Under the pieces are notes generated by a model, which was not told where the DNA came from, did not search any database, and was given only the letters and a program-made list of their open reading frames with translations. 64,000 nucleotides of DNA from Xanthostigma xanthostigma (taxonomy: Eukaryota > Arthropoda > Insecta > Raphidioptera > Raphidiidae). The translations under genes and the position numbers were made by a program. The DNA lies in the NCBI GenBank assembly GCA_963575645.1, contig OY754464.1:68422948-68486947 (forward strand), in the 5' to 3' direction. Shown here one piece after another: positions 10,601-20,404 of this stretch. Within the stretch, counting starts at the first letter, position 1. Each line of letters opens with the position of its first letter.

Positions 10601-10907
10601 AAGTACTTTTTAGAATCTGTGCCTTATGATCTAAATGATCTTTTATTGTAATGTATTTTATATTTTTCGACGATTTGTATCCAATTTGGCTACACAAATA
10701 TAATTAATAATAATACTATACACTTTTGCACATAATTATGTATTTTGCAATCAAAATTGTTCTATGTATAGTGTAGATGCATATCTTAATATCTAATGTA
10801 TATTTTTTTTTTTTTATCTGCGTATTTTCTTGCATTTTGACTTGTCATATTCAATTGTATTGACAACATGACCAATAAAATATTATTATTATTATTATTA
10901 TTATTTT
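7690..10907 (+). mobile_element. Non-LTR retrotransposon (CR1/Jockey group, possibly Daphne-like)
   Basis: The element consists of a short leader, one long ORF (7838-10651), a roughly 230-bp 3' UTR ending ACATGACCAATAAAATATT, and an (ATT)n tail at about 10880-10905. A microsatellite tail rather than poly(A) is usual for CR1-type elements. No ORF1 precedes the ORF; family A element A1 lies immediately upstream. The copy is therefore 5'-truncated or interrupted, although ORF2 itself is unbroken. Confidence 0.88.
7838..10651 (+). CDS. LINE ORF2: APE-type endonuclease plus reverse transcriptase
   Basis: The product would nick target DNA and copy the element's RNA into the break (target-primed reverse transcription). 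The 937-residue frame has the apurinic-like endonuclease first: HQN at 2-4, SEHW at 30-33, the CGDFNVN signature at 140-146 and SDHK at 206-209. The reverse transcriptase follows: NYRPISLL about 511-518, FFDLSAAFDTVNH about 581-593, GVPQGSNLGPLLF about 639-651 and the catalytic YADD at 670-673. A thumb and C-terminal region runs to the stop. No ATG starts the frame: the listed start is a TTG and the frame is open back to 7772, so the true start is unknown and may depend on an upstream ORF that is now missing. There are no internal stops or frameshifts, which suggests a recent insertion. The family assignment is firm; the exact clade is inferred from the tail. Confidence 0.95.
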   Translation: MHQNIRCLNNKIESLEVVLNNESPDLVCLSEHWQNELSLKSTSIQNYISVAQFCRVEFIHGGTAIFLKKKLKSFYSELNISQFSSEKNFECCGIKLETETLQFFLIVVYRSPSGDFINFLDKLAEMLEYLQPENNKVVLCGDFNVNILVDSYPKRQFYDVLDSYNFKIINNECTRPSAATDSCLDYFIVNQNFKILRVETADFNLSDHKAQILELQCTIQTIINPIKYIYKRNFSTANIERMILMLSKIDFNPIIALNNANEMFDKYYDEFMYCFNVCFPNVKTKVNNKSKSEKSWVTKEVIKQSQELRNLFQIKGDDVTLNNLYKKLKVKHAVDILEAKSRFFNDMDNNSVYCSRQMWSNINSFLNREKSNTDNFTLHCNNTEITDINEVVNIFANFFDNIINEKLVNQFGKNNFLQNCTVPVNRLAYTLYLNPVSCSEVSDVIMNLPNKFSTGFDDIPASVIKACLPYIVNILTAIINKMFENAIFPDNLKLAKIKPLHKKESIHELKNYRPISLLSVHAKCFEKIIYNRLVSFSDKYNILNESQHGFRKKFSTATACLSFSDYVSKNLDEGKIVFGLFFDLSAAFDTVNHSFLLQKLYEMGIRGRSNDLIKSYLKNRFMYVSIDNYKSNKKNVCVGVPQGSNLGPLLFLFFTNDLPNYINIGKIIMYADDVTVLIAASTLNEAELKIKMVIDQFTDYCNRNQLIVNLTKTTCMQFRIRNPADVNKSNFKCDLTICKYTKFLGVVIDENFKWIHQINNICKKLNYYCYQIRQMKKIYDQKMLLHFYHAFVASCISYAIVVWGASIERDRVFIIQKKILRIIFNKGSRESCRQLFKANKILTYYGIYALELLTQMHNLHYFSKLNEKNKFYFTRPTKTSIKHNTTFFEKSPIYIGYKIYSNLPDDIKSSSITINFKKRLKKYFLESVPYDLNDLLL

Positions 10908-11218
10908 TAGATATCTATGTTTGATTCATTTTTTTGACAACTAAATTTCTAGAGCACCGAGTTTTCCAATCAGAGATATGCTCGTCACAAAGATCGTTTG
11001 TTATGTTAGAAATATTTGTTGAATATATTTATGAAATTTTGCGTAATTGTTCGAAATACATTAATTTCACAATGAAAAAACTTTGAGTACATTATTTGTA
11101 TTATTTTCTTGCAGTAAGTTTTTCTCCATTTTTCCTATACACACGCGTCGCGTAGAAGTTAATAACCGTTTTACAAATAATTAATTCAATCTTGACTAAT
11201 TTTGTGTGCTTAATTTTA

Positions 11219-11637
11219 ATAATAATAATAATAATAATAATGCGTTTAACGTCCGTTTCTCCACTTTATGTCATAACAGACACCATTCGCACCATTACTA
11301 TTTTTTTTCTGCCACACTTCCCGTTATTTTCTACAATATTTAAACTTCAACTTATTTAATAGCAATGGGCGAATTAAGGAATTTTTAGGAAATTAGGATA
11401 AGGTAGGCAAATTTTGAGCATAGCCATGGCCTTAAATAAGGAACCATCTCGATATTTATCTGGAATTGTTGAGGGAAACCATGGAAAACCTCAACAAGAT
11501 GGCCGGTACAGGAATTACCGTTTCTCGACGAAAGGCAGTAGGAAAAAGTCCCAGCCACATCTGCTCCCGCCGGGATTCGAACCTGGTACCTCCCGAATGC
11601 GAGTCTAGTGCTCTCACCGCTACGCCACCCCGCTCGG
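11219..11637 (-). mobile_element. tRNA-derived SINE with 18-bp target duplication
   Basis: On the minus strand the 5' part is tRNA-like: an A box around GGCGTAGCGGTGAGAGC and a B box around AGGTTCGAATCCC, near 11630-11565. A conserved body follows, containing GGTTTTCCATGGTTTCCCTC and GGTTCCTTATTTAAGGCC, and the element closes with an (ATT)n tail (plus-strand AAT repeats 11219-11244). The sequence TTTGTGTGCTTAATTTTA occurs at 11201-11218 and again at 11638-11655, a perfect target-site duplication. The tail matches that of the LINE 300 bp upstream, the kind of enzyme source such SINEs use. Small frames in this span are spurious. Confidence 0.9.
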
Positions 11638-11659
11638 TTTGTGTGCTTAATTTTAGTCA

Positions 11660-12290
11660 TCTAGGTTCTTTACTTACACATGAAATCATTCAATTAAGAA
11701 ATCGTTACACTAGAATGAAATTATGTACTTCTTTACTGAAGAAAGTTCTAGACAGGTGTAAAAGCGTTTTCATTTATTTAATGTAATTAATTAATTGACT
11801 TTCTTTACAAACATTGATATTAAGATTTAAAAAAAAGGACTAAAAAATATGTATATTGTATACCTAACAGTTCTTTCCTCGTGTAAGGAAAGTTTGCCTT
11901 CATTTTTACTATTTGAAATCGTTTTAAATAAGAATGTATGTAAATTTATTCATAACAGGTATTCATAAAATTTTCTTGCAAAAATTTTAGTTGAATTAAA
12001 TTATATCTTATCAAAGTTTTAAATTCAAAATTGCATTCAGAAAAAAGTAATTAAAAGTTTTTGAATAAATATAATGATATTTCAAAATATATTTAAAAAA
12101 TTGTAGACACGTAGGGCATTTATCAAAAATGTAAGCGAATGAGCTTTTCTCTATAATAGAGAGTTAAAATAGATTGCTTCTTTAACTTTTCAAATATAAA
12201 TACTGTAACACTAGGGCCTAGGCTGATTTAAATGATATATTTTTCCGTTTTCTATTGATCTAAGATCTAAATAACGTTCTGTTATCTATT
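11660..12290. other. Unassigned AT-rich DNA
   Basis: No gene or repeat boundary was recognised. Confidence 0.45.
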
Positions 12291-12298
12291 TTCTGTGT

Positions 12299-12803
12299 CA
12301 GGGATGTTGCGAATATTCGCATCCGCATCCGCACATGCGGAACATTTGCATCGATTTAGACATCCGCATCTTCATCCGCATCCGCATAAATCGATGCGGA
12401 GCTGATGCGAATGCGGATGTGTAGCAGGTTGCGACAAGAAAGAAAGTATTCCAAGTGAACAGTTATTTAGTAGCCCAGGATTAATATACGAACCCTTGCG
12501 AAACAGACTGGAGCCCGAAAAGGCGGCTATCCTTCTTTTCATTAAAGATAATGCTCCACTATTCAAATTTAATTACTAAAATAAATTATTATAATCAGTA
12601 ATAGTAGGTAATATTTACTCACTACTTTATTATTAAGTATAGAAAGGATAAGGATTACTGTCTTTTTATTTTTTTCTAGCCACACATAAGTTTTTTTGTA
12701 CAGATCCGCATCCGCATTTGCATCCGCGGATGTCAGCCTCTTAAAATCCGCATCCGCGTCCGCATCCGCGGATGTGAAAAAATCTGCATCCGCAACATCC
12801 CTG
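12299..12803 (+). mobile_element. Internally deleted hAT transposon with 8-bp target duplication
   Basis: The ends CAGGGATGTTGCG and CGCAACATCCCTG are inverted repeats flanked by a perfect 8-bp duplication TTCTGTGT (12291-12298 and 12804-12811), diagnostic of hAT elements. Many GCATCCGC/GCGGATGC repeats lie just inside both ends, the usual subterminal transposase-binding arrangement. Only the transposase C-terminus remains. Confidence 0.93.
12430..12579 (+). pseudogene. hAT transposase C-terminal dimerisation-domain remnant
   Basis: A 49-codon frame ending in TAA reads ...ESIPSEQLFSSPGLIYEPLR then NRLEPEKAAILLFIKDN. This matches the conserved end of hAT transposases (pattern S-E-R/Q-L-F-S...G...Y...R-N-R-L...P-E-K-A...L-L-F-I), which forms the dimerisation interface. 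Catalytic and zinc-finger parts are absent, so this is a relic within the miniature element. The residue normally R in S-E-R-L-F is Q here. A minus-strand frame over the same bases is a shadow. Confidence 0.88.
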
Positions 12804-13003
12804 TTCTGTGTATCTGATAATAAATTGTGTGCCGTAAATATGATAAGGTGGGTTTATTTTTGTATTATTTCATGAGGACTAGACAAGGAATACGAACTCC
12901 ATTTATACAAATAACTTCCCAAAATAAGTGGTCACTAATCTTCTTACTTATATGTACCTATCGAAACGATGGAGAGATGTATACCAGAGCCATGGAGAAA
13001 TAA

Positions 13004-13110
13004 CTAGCGGTCCGTCCCGGTTTCACCCAAGTGCGATAGATATAATTCTGCAAAATGTATTTCGTTTGCGACCCGGCGTCTGAACTAATAGCCTTGAACT
13101 AATAACCTTA
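13004..13110 (-). mobile_element. Helitron-like 3'-terminal fragment
   Basis: The reverse complement ends CGGGACGGACCGCTAG before a T. It matches the 3' ends of 3570-3912 and 3142-3517, including the GATAGATATAATTCTGCA segment. The 5' part is absent. Confidence 0.75.
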
Positions 13111-13454
13111 GCCGTATCTTTCGCGATCAGAATCTATCCAGTGAGGAGTTTAGACACTTAATAAAAAACGAGAGATCTCAAGCTCAAAATAATTTTACCC
13201 TTTTTATTACCTTTATATGAAAATTGATTTAAACTAAATAAACAAAGATAATAATTTAGTATGTACTTTCGTTTTTAATTTGGAGTCTAGTCCGCTTATA
13301 CACCCCAAATCTTCAAAATTACCCTTTAGAAAAATCAGTCTGACACCCCTGCTAAAGAGTACCTATAGAGAGTGCCATATTACATTGTTTTTTTATGCTA
13401 TGACGCAAATATTTCTAAAGATTTCTTTCTATCTACAAAGTTTCTAAAACATAT

Positions 13455-14034
13455 TGTAACAAAACTGTTCTAATTCGTGGTGGCAATATTTATTTACAAT
13501 AGTGAAACGTTAACAAAACAAATAAACAAACAGACGAAAAGTACTTCTTTATAGCATAATAGAAACAAAACAACAGTTGTGACTAATAAAATAAAGAATA
13601 AGTAATAAGAATACAAAGTCACTATTTATGTACACTAAACACTATATCCACAAGATTATTTACAACACAGGAACACACCAAAATGTACTTAGCACACTTA
13701 TTCACACAGTTCATATATTTATTGATCTTAGCAGTTACCTCAGTACTGTTCACGGTACTAACTGTCAATTTATGTCACAACTCGATGAAGCACAATGTAT
13801 CACTGTCTCTGTATGACTGACTGGCGACTGAGCTATTCCCGGCGTTTATATATGCGCTGGATCGTTCTTTCCTTTCTTGCATTCATTTTTGTCTGTTTTT
13901 TGACAGCAAAGCCTTTTTACCTACGCATATTGTTAGAAAATTTGCACGACAACAATCCGTGTATCATTGTTAGAATGACGAGCCGATTGCTGTCTCACGA
14001 AGTCCTTTGTCGTCGCAACGGGGAGCGTGTAACA
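13455..14034 (-). mobile_element. Solo LTR with 4-bp target duplication
   Basis: On the minus strand the unit starts TGTTACACGCTCCCCG and ends ...CAGTTTTGTTACA, with the TG...CA ends of an LTR. ATAT flanks it on both sides (13451-13454 and 14035-14038). It is related over most of its length to the unit at 29264-29939. No internal retrotransposon region is present, so it probably arose by recombination between two LTRs. Open frames in it (13628-13816, 13795-14070) have no resemblance to known proteins. Confidence 0.8.
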
Positions 14035-14038
14035 ATAT

Positions 14039-14550
14039 TTTTCTGTATCTATAAATTGAACTGGCTCTAAAACAGATTTTTGGAAATGCTTTTTTAACTG
14101 ATAAAATTATTCAGTAGTCTGTGATATCCAATAATATTCATACATGTTATATGACGAAAGCAGGGATAGTTTTCTTGATTTTTAATTCCGTATTAAATTG
14201 CATATCTACTCAAGCGACTAATGGTTCCCTTTTCTCTTTTCTAGGTAAGTTGAGCTGCCGGAAAATTATATTTTCTCGTGGATGCAGTGAAAGAGAGTCT
14301 GTCTTCTCCTTTTTCTGTCTTGTGACGCTCGTACAATCCGAAGGTAGGAAATTTGCATCGCTATTCATTTTTACGTTTCAGTTTCATTGCGCTGACGTTG
14401 ACGGGATGCAGTTGTTTCTAATTATAATCTCATAGCGATTTATGCAAAATTCATACAACTTCGTTGCTGACTCTTCTGTATTTTTTTTTTACTTCAAAAG
14501 ATATTATTAGTTTAAAAGTTCACGCCAAAGACGTTAATATAATAAATGAT
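14039..14550. other. Unassigned DNA
   Basis: A short open frame (14121-14435) has no recognisable domain. No repeat boundary was seen. Confidence 0.4.
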
Positions 14551-14552
14551 TG

Positions 14553-15139
14553 TCTACTGTCCATATGCACCGAGCACTATTAAAGATAGAAGTTACTAAT
14601 TTTGGAAAATTCGTTAGAATAAAATTTACTTTCAATTCACCAAAAAAAGTGTCAGGTAGAAAAGTTAGTCAAGGAATAAATATACACTGCACTATACTCC
14701 TTGCTCTTTTTGTTGAATATTGTGACGTTCACCCAAAAATCCGACCGTCGGTGGTAGTGTAAACGTCAAAAAAATGTTTCACAAAATAATGTTTTATCCT
14801 AACCCAAGTGCACACAAAACGTCCACTAACTTTAATGTTTTACAACTATACACTTCACAAAACTTTAATAAAAAACACATAAATAAATTCACAAGAGCAA
14901 AGTAGATATCATACTCCACATTTATATGGGTTAGGTATTATGATCTAATATCTATGTGGCGGCCATTATTATTTTATCAGGCGAATAAATATTTATATCC
15001 TCGAAGTAAGACAGAATAGATTTATACCTGCAGTAAACATAATTATGGTTGATGAATTGAATTGTCGCTATTCATTCGGAGCAATAATTACCTGAAGAAC
15101 AAATGAACCGAATAAATAACTATTTACGTTCTGTGAATA
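14553..15139 (+). mobile_element. MITE D, copy 1
   Basis: The ends CCATATGCACCGAGCAC and TTCTGTGAATATGACCAT are imperfect inverted repeats of CCATATTCACCGAAC type. The interior shares long blocks with 39340-39858 (reverse), 52160-53316 and 28738-28872: TTAAAGATAGAAGTTACTAA, CACTATACTCCTTGCTCTTT, GTGACGTTCACCCAAAAATC, ATGTGGCGGCCATTATTATT and TTTATACCTGCAGTAAACAT. There is no coding capacity. Confidence 0.85.
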
Positions 15140-15164
15140 TGACCATACGTGAAATTATTTTTTG

Positions 15165-15330
15165 CATGACGCGACCCCTATAAAATAACTACTTTTCATG
15201 CCTGTATAGCTGCAGTAATAGGTAAAGTAAAACAAAAGTAATACGATTTTATCAATCCAATAGTGATCTCTCTGTCAGTTTCCATTTATGAGTATGAGTA
15301 TGAGCAGTATAGAAGCAAAGTATTTGTCTT
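15165..15330 (+). repeat. Interspersed repeat H, copy 1
   Basis: AACTACTTTTCATGCCTGTA, GTAAAACAAAAGTAATACGA and the CATTTATGAG segment recur at 63300-63475. Boundaries are unclear. Confidence 0.65.
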
Positions 15331-15334
15331 CGTA

Positions 15335-16205
15335 ACCAATCCTAATTTCCAATATAGCCGAAATGTCTGATATATAAATATATTCTTATGAAGTGAAAAT
15401 CAGCCATTTCGTAGGAGGCACGTGCAAAAAATGTAGTAGGTGTGTATTTTGAACGTTATGATATTATGACTCGTGTGCCTGTTAAATTCGTTTTTCCTTG
15501 TGTAACATAATACCACAACTCGTAACATATTAACTACATTTATACGTATTAGATACATAAATTGCTAATATTATGTAGTACTTATACGTATACTTGTAAA
15601 AAAAACGAAGTAACATGAAATGTCGATACTTATGTCCCCGTGGATACAGTTATATCCACGGTGGACACACTTTAAACATATTAGAAGCGTGTGCTTTCTC
15701 TTTTCTTTATTTTTCCATTAAACCAGACTGAGCCACAGTAACGCGTGGCCGGGTACAGCTAGTAAAATACAAAATGCCATTTTAATGTTTTAGTTATCGC
15801 TGATAAATACAGCGCCAGCTACGAGATTGTACTGTACAAATTGTAAACACATAGCGTCTCTTCTATTATTACATGAGGACGCGACGCTCAGTTATAAACG
15901 GTAGCTTTTAATTTTGTAAAGTTAATGCATGTTTTGGTGTCATACATAAAGGCTCACTGCACAAAACCCATTATTGTACAATATAGGGATGTGGGAATTT
16001 TATTGAATCGGAAATAACTAACCAAGGACATTCTTTTATATTACAGAACGACGATATTCGCACAATGATTATTATTTAATACAAGAAAATGGTCACATTA
16101 TTATTTGTTGATGAGACATACATATTTTCAATTTAAAATTAAAGTGTGATATCGTTCCAGCAAATAAATTTTGTATACATTTTTTCAAAAAAGTTTTAAG
16201 ATCTT
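15335..16205. other. Unassigned DNA with one Helitron-like end and a hairpin
   Basis: CCGTGGATA...TATCCACGG near 15638-15662 can form a hairpin. GGCCGGGTACAGCTAG at 15747-15762 followed by T looks like a Helitron 3' end, but I could not find its 5' start. Nothing else was recognised. Confidence 0.45.
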
Positions 16206-16987
16206 ACTCTCTAAACATGAATCAGTGATTTTTCACTAATTACAAGTGCATATTTACTATTTGCCAATGCTGGAATCGTACCACGCAGAAATAGTGAATA
16301 CTCACAATATGCATCAGTGAATATAAAAATTCACTAATTATATAAGTGACCATTAAATGTCATCTTACTTCAACAATTTTTTGATTACAGTTTTTTTAAA
16401 TCTTTATTCATTCGTTACTTTCATTAGTATAATTAACTTTTATATTTTTACAAGTCGATTAAAAATTGAATTCAAAATAAAGAATTAGAGAATTCGCGTC
16501 AAAAAGACATAACCTTAATTCATTGTTAGTTATAATCCTGTCATTGACTATAATTTAAAATCGGAAAAAAACAATAGTATACACGATGGTTTACTCTGAA
16601 TCTATGAAAATATAATTAAATTAATCTAATTAACTTACGTAATAAATTATATTAGGTACTTGTTTGTTCATCGGTTTACAAGGAACTTGCTATAGAACGA
16701 TCTACATTCTACATGAATAATAAATAAGTATCTATAGTAATTGCATGGAGGCACTACAAGCGGCACGTATAAAATCAGGGGATCACTATTCTGACAGTGA
16801 ATTTTACTTGAATTCACTATTCCGGAAGTGTATCAGAAGTCACTATTTCAAATAGTGACATTTTCACTATTTTAGTTTTCGAGAATAAATTTACTAGTGA
16901 AAACTCACTAATTTGTTGTGAAAATCAAGTGAATACAGCTTCACTTACGCAATTAGTGAAAATTTCACTAATTTTTGTTTAGAGAGT
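16206..16987. mobile_element. MITE F with TCACT/AGTGA subterminal repeats
   Basis: The ends ACTCTCTAAACATGAATCAG and ...TTTGTTTAGAGAGT are inverted repeats. A dense series of AGTGA and TCACT motifs, often as TTCACTAATT/AATTAGTGAA palindromes, fills about 150-200 bp inside each end, as for DNA transposons with clustered binding sites. There is no transposase. A partial copy lies at 30941-31087. Confidence 0.8.
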
Positions 16988-17039
16988 TATCACGATACGA
17001 CACAATATATGGATGATCAGTGTGCGAAAATAATTATTC

Positions 17040-17832
17040 GCACCCGGGCGAAACCGGACCGGGCAGCTAAAAAATAAACAATATAAAATGCTATTTGTGT
17101 AAGCAGAATAGTTTTTGTACAATAAACGTTATATTATACAAATATCTAATGATATATAAAATTTCAACAATCCCTTTATTTGGTAGATCACAGGAACAAC
17201 AGGCCTTGTTGGGTTTGTGGTCGGACCGTGTGGATGTAATAAACGATCACAACTTGACTCCCCAAAGAGAAATAAAATATGCCATGTTTATAATGGTCGT
17301 TGTTCCTCTCTCGCTTCTCTACCAGTCATTTTATTCGAGCTTGTTACTGTCCTGTTCCCTATTATTACAGTTGATCATAAAATCTTAGTTAAGCATTATG
17401 AAGGTAGCCCAGCCTGACAATGACTTGCTGTTTTATTAATACCATGATCTATTTTAATACAGGTTGAACAACAACTGTGCGTTTTCATATTTAAACTGAT
17501 GATGAACAAAGCAAGACCAAGACCAAGAATGAGATAATCTTAGTATCGGTCTTGGTCTTGCTCAAATACTTCTAGACTTGGACTTGCTTATTCAGTCATG
17601 GCCTTGCTCATTTAACCTGTTACTTACGTCTTTCTAATACATTTTCTAAATACTATCATCATCATAAACCACTTGGACCTCTTTCAGCCCTTCTAGAACC
17701 TTCCCTCCCATGTAGCCATACTTTTGCCACCCCCCCTCTTAACCCGGGTGGAACGTAGTTTTTTATTACCAAGTCCAGAAGGTATTTTGTGTTTTATGTT
17801 GACAAACTATTAAAAAACTATTTTATTTTAAA
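17040..17832. other. Helitron-like end fragment then unassigned DNA
   Basis: CACCCGGGCGAAACCGGACC through GGGCAGCTAA at 17041-17070 resembles a Helitron 3' terminus but is followed by A, so it is degraded. The overlapping frames at 17095-17417 show no known domain. A repeated AAGACCAAGACC / TGGTCTTG tract lies at 17513-17590. Confidence 0.45.
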
Positions 17833-18565
17833 TTAGCGGTCCCGCCCGGTTTCACCCGGGTGCAAAAGAACGAATGGGGAAGGAAGGGACATGAGTACGC
17901 ACATTAATCTTACTTTACCGGGATGAATGTTGTGTCCAAACTTCATAATGATCGGAGTTACCGTTCAAAAGTTTTTGTCGTTAAAAAGCAGCTGTATATA
18001 TACTTTTTTTAAGTAATAAATTTCTTTTAATATAATAAATATTTAATTGAAAACACTGTAGGAAAATTATTTTTATATAGGTACCTACCTATAAGTTGTA
18101 ACAGTTTTCAAATGAGCTATTAATTAGATTTATTTAATTTTAATTAGTCGTAATAAAATTTTAAAAAATTGAAATGTAAGCCTTAGAAGAAAACAATGTA
18201 GAAAAAAAATAAAAACATATTGGCCGACGTGGGGCTTGAACCCAACACCCTGGCATTAAGTCTTACGCTCTACCGAGTGAGCTATCCGAGCTTGTGATCG
18301 TCATGCGCTAATATTGCAATGTTTAGTTAAGGCATTTCACCTGATAATATATGTCGAATGGACTAATTTTGAGATACATCTTGCAACATTTTTCATTGAT
18401 GTTCCGCTCCAATTGGTTGTAGCGTGATATTATATAGCTTATAGCCTTCCTCGATAAATGGGCTATCCAACAAAAAAACATTTCAATTCGAACCAGTAGT
18501 TTCTGAGATTAGCGCGTTCAAACAAAAAAACAAACAAACTCTTCAGCTTTATATATTAGTATAGA
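17833..18565 (-). mobile_element. Helitron-like element carrying a tRNA-like sequence (copy 1)
   Basis: Read on the minus strand it begins TCTATACTAATATATAAAG after an A and ends GGGACCGCTAA before a T, with the CACCCGGGTG palindrome just inside. It aligns with 58038-58650: the GTTTGTTTGTTTGAACGCGC head, TAGCCCATTTATCGAGGAAG, GCTACAACCAATTGGAGCGG, the tRNA-like unit, TTTTGAACGGTAACTCCGAT and GACACAACATTCATCCCGGT. There is no Rep/helicase coding. Confidence 0.88.
18226..18300 (-). tRNA. tRNA-Lys-like sequence inside a Helitron
   Basis: On the minus strand, CGGATAGCTCACTCGGTAGA then GCGTAAGACTTAATGCCAGG then GTGTTGGGTTCAAGCCCCAC gives an intact D arm, a decayed anticodon arm resembling tRNA-Lys, and a paired T arm. 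Anticodon-stem decay argues against a functional tRNA. A and B boxes remain recognisable. Confidence 0.7.
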
Positions 18566-19735
18566 TGAACAAGACTGATATATAAGTTGTTATGTAATAT
18601 ATATATTATATTGTGCCAAATAAAATAATGAAGAAAATTACGTAGCTTTGCTCTTACATCCTCCCTCCCCTACGTGGTTTATGGACGCTCCCTAATTAGA
18701 AGTAATTAGTTGATTTTTGTTATAAGAGTTTTTTTAATTATTTTTTTAACAATAAATTAAACATCCACTTCACCAACTCTCAGATTCTTTGTTATATATG
18801 AGTCATACGTAAAACAACGGGATTTCTGTGATGTCGGCTACTCGGCTAATAACTTTAATAACGTTTTATAAAAAAACTTCTTGTATTATGTTTGTTTTTT
18901 TATTTCTGAACATACTGTATGTATACAATATACATATTATTATACATTGCGCTTCTGCACAAAGTGTTAATTTACACTTTGTTACACGCCGTGAAAATTT
19001 ATCTATATAGTCACCCTTACCGTTCGGTTGTAATATTATGCATACACAGATCTGTGGTGTAAGGGAGAAACTGCGTATGTACAAATGTCGGTAACAGTTT
19101 CTAATCTATATCGTTACATAGATTTCTTTTGAATGCAGTTTGTGAAACATTATGTGAACATGGTTCATCTCTGCATAAAATCTTAATCTAAACTGATTTT
19201 CAAAACGGATTACTAACCCTACTGCGAGTTTTTAAAGTTCATGTTCCGTATATTTGTTTAAAATCTTGCGACCGATATTTTAGTAGCTTTGAAAAGAATG
19301 CTGTCTCTTCTTTTATATTAAACCCATCCCTAAACCGTTCGGATAGTTTGTTCAAAAGACCGTCGAACATGTATTTTTTTTATTTTCTAAGAAGAGTATT
19401 TTTTCTCCAGTCTTGCGTTTGTACCCGACTACGTCAGCAGGAGCGTAATGTTTTTCGAGTGTGTATGTTTGTATTATGTATGTATATCTGTTTCTTTAGC
19501 AAGCTCTGTACCCGAAAGGGCTTGATGGATTTTATCATATGGAGTGTCGTTAGTTTCGTGTTGATTATGGGAGTGACATAGGGCTTAATATTTAAATATG
19601 ACGTCAGCGAATCAAAACAGAAAGGGTAAATAAAAAAATATTTTGATCTTATAGCAATATCATAATATGGGTATCAAATAAAAGCCCGTAAATAGATTAA
19701 TTCTAAATATTATATCTATACATTATATATTAGGT
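18566..19735. other. Unassigned DNA
   Basis: Short frames (18828-19010, 19348-19581) have no recognisable domain, and no repeat boundary was identified. Confidence 0.4.
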
Positions 19736-19744
19736 ATCGTGTCC

Positions 19745-19872
19745 ATCGAGATAATAATTAATAAGAAAATCGCAGAATGTGGACAAAAAATTAAATTTAT
19801 TAATGTACGACAATAATTAATGTACATTAAATCTAATTTTTTGTCCACATCCTGCGATTTTCTTATTAATCT
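19745..19872. repeat. Palindromic MITE-like hairpin (AAGAAAATCGCAGAATGTGG arms)
   Basis: AATTAATAAGAAAATCGCAG...TGTGGACAAAAAATTAAATTT is mirrored by AAATCTAATTTTTTGTCCAC...CTGCGATTTTCTTATTAAT, with TTAATGTAC pieces in the centre. A diverged longer relative lies at 38940-39215, with the same GTGGACA...TGCGA pieces and the same flanking TATCGTGT. Confidence 0.75.
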
Positions 19873-20404
19873 ATACATTATAATATACTTTTATGCTGTC
19901 GTTTTTACACAAATTACAGAAAAAATAAAAAAAAAACTCGAATGCTTATAAAGATGAGTGACTAAAGGGAAGAAAATAAAAATTAATTATTTAAAAAAAC
20001 AAGAAACCCGATTGCACAAAAATGATATTTATCACTAAAAAGAGAAACAAGTCGGAAAATCTCCTCATGCAGTGGGTGGGGACCCATTAAAAAACAAAAG
20101 AATGAGACAAATAGATGTCCACCTACTGCCTGTTGAGATTTTACGATGATCGTTTTCCTCATTTTGTTATACATTTCATTTTTGTTCAACCGGGTTTCTT
20201 TCTGTTTGAAATAATTAATTTTTACCTTAAACAATTTCAAAAATACAAAATTTCCACCCGTATATTCTCCATGGGATACGAATTTTGATAATTTGTTTAG
20301 CACCAATCTCTTCAATTTTAACTAAGAATCCTTAAATTAAATTTTGTTTTTGAAACTCAAGCAGTTTTGAAAAACTCCCCACTTCACCCCCAGGTGATTT
20401 AACA
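19873..20404. other. Unassigned DNA
   Basis: A 110-codon minus-strand frame (19983-20315) has no recognised domain and low-complexity composition. I do not call it a gene. Confidence 0.4.

Noticed and set aside
14121..14435. 104-codon plus-strand frame
   Set aside because: Low-complexity hydrophobic peptide without a family match, next to a solo LTR.
15095..15115. CTGAAGA as a further hammerhead core (also 57605)
   Set aside because: It lies in MITE D with no helix II and no following GAAA at suitable distance.
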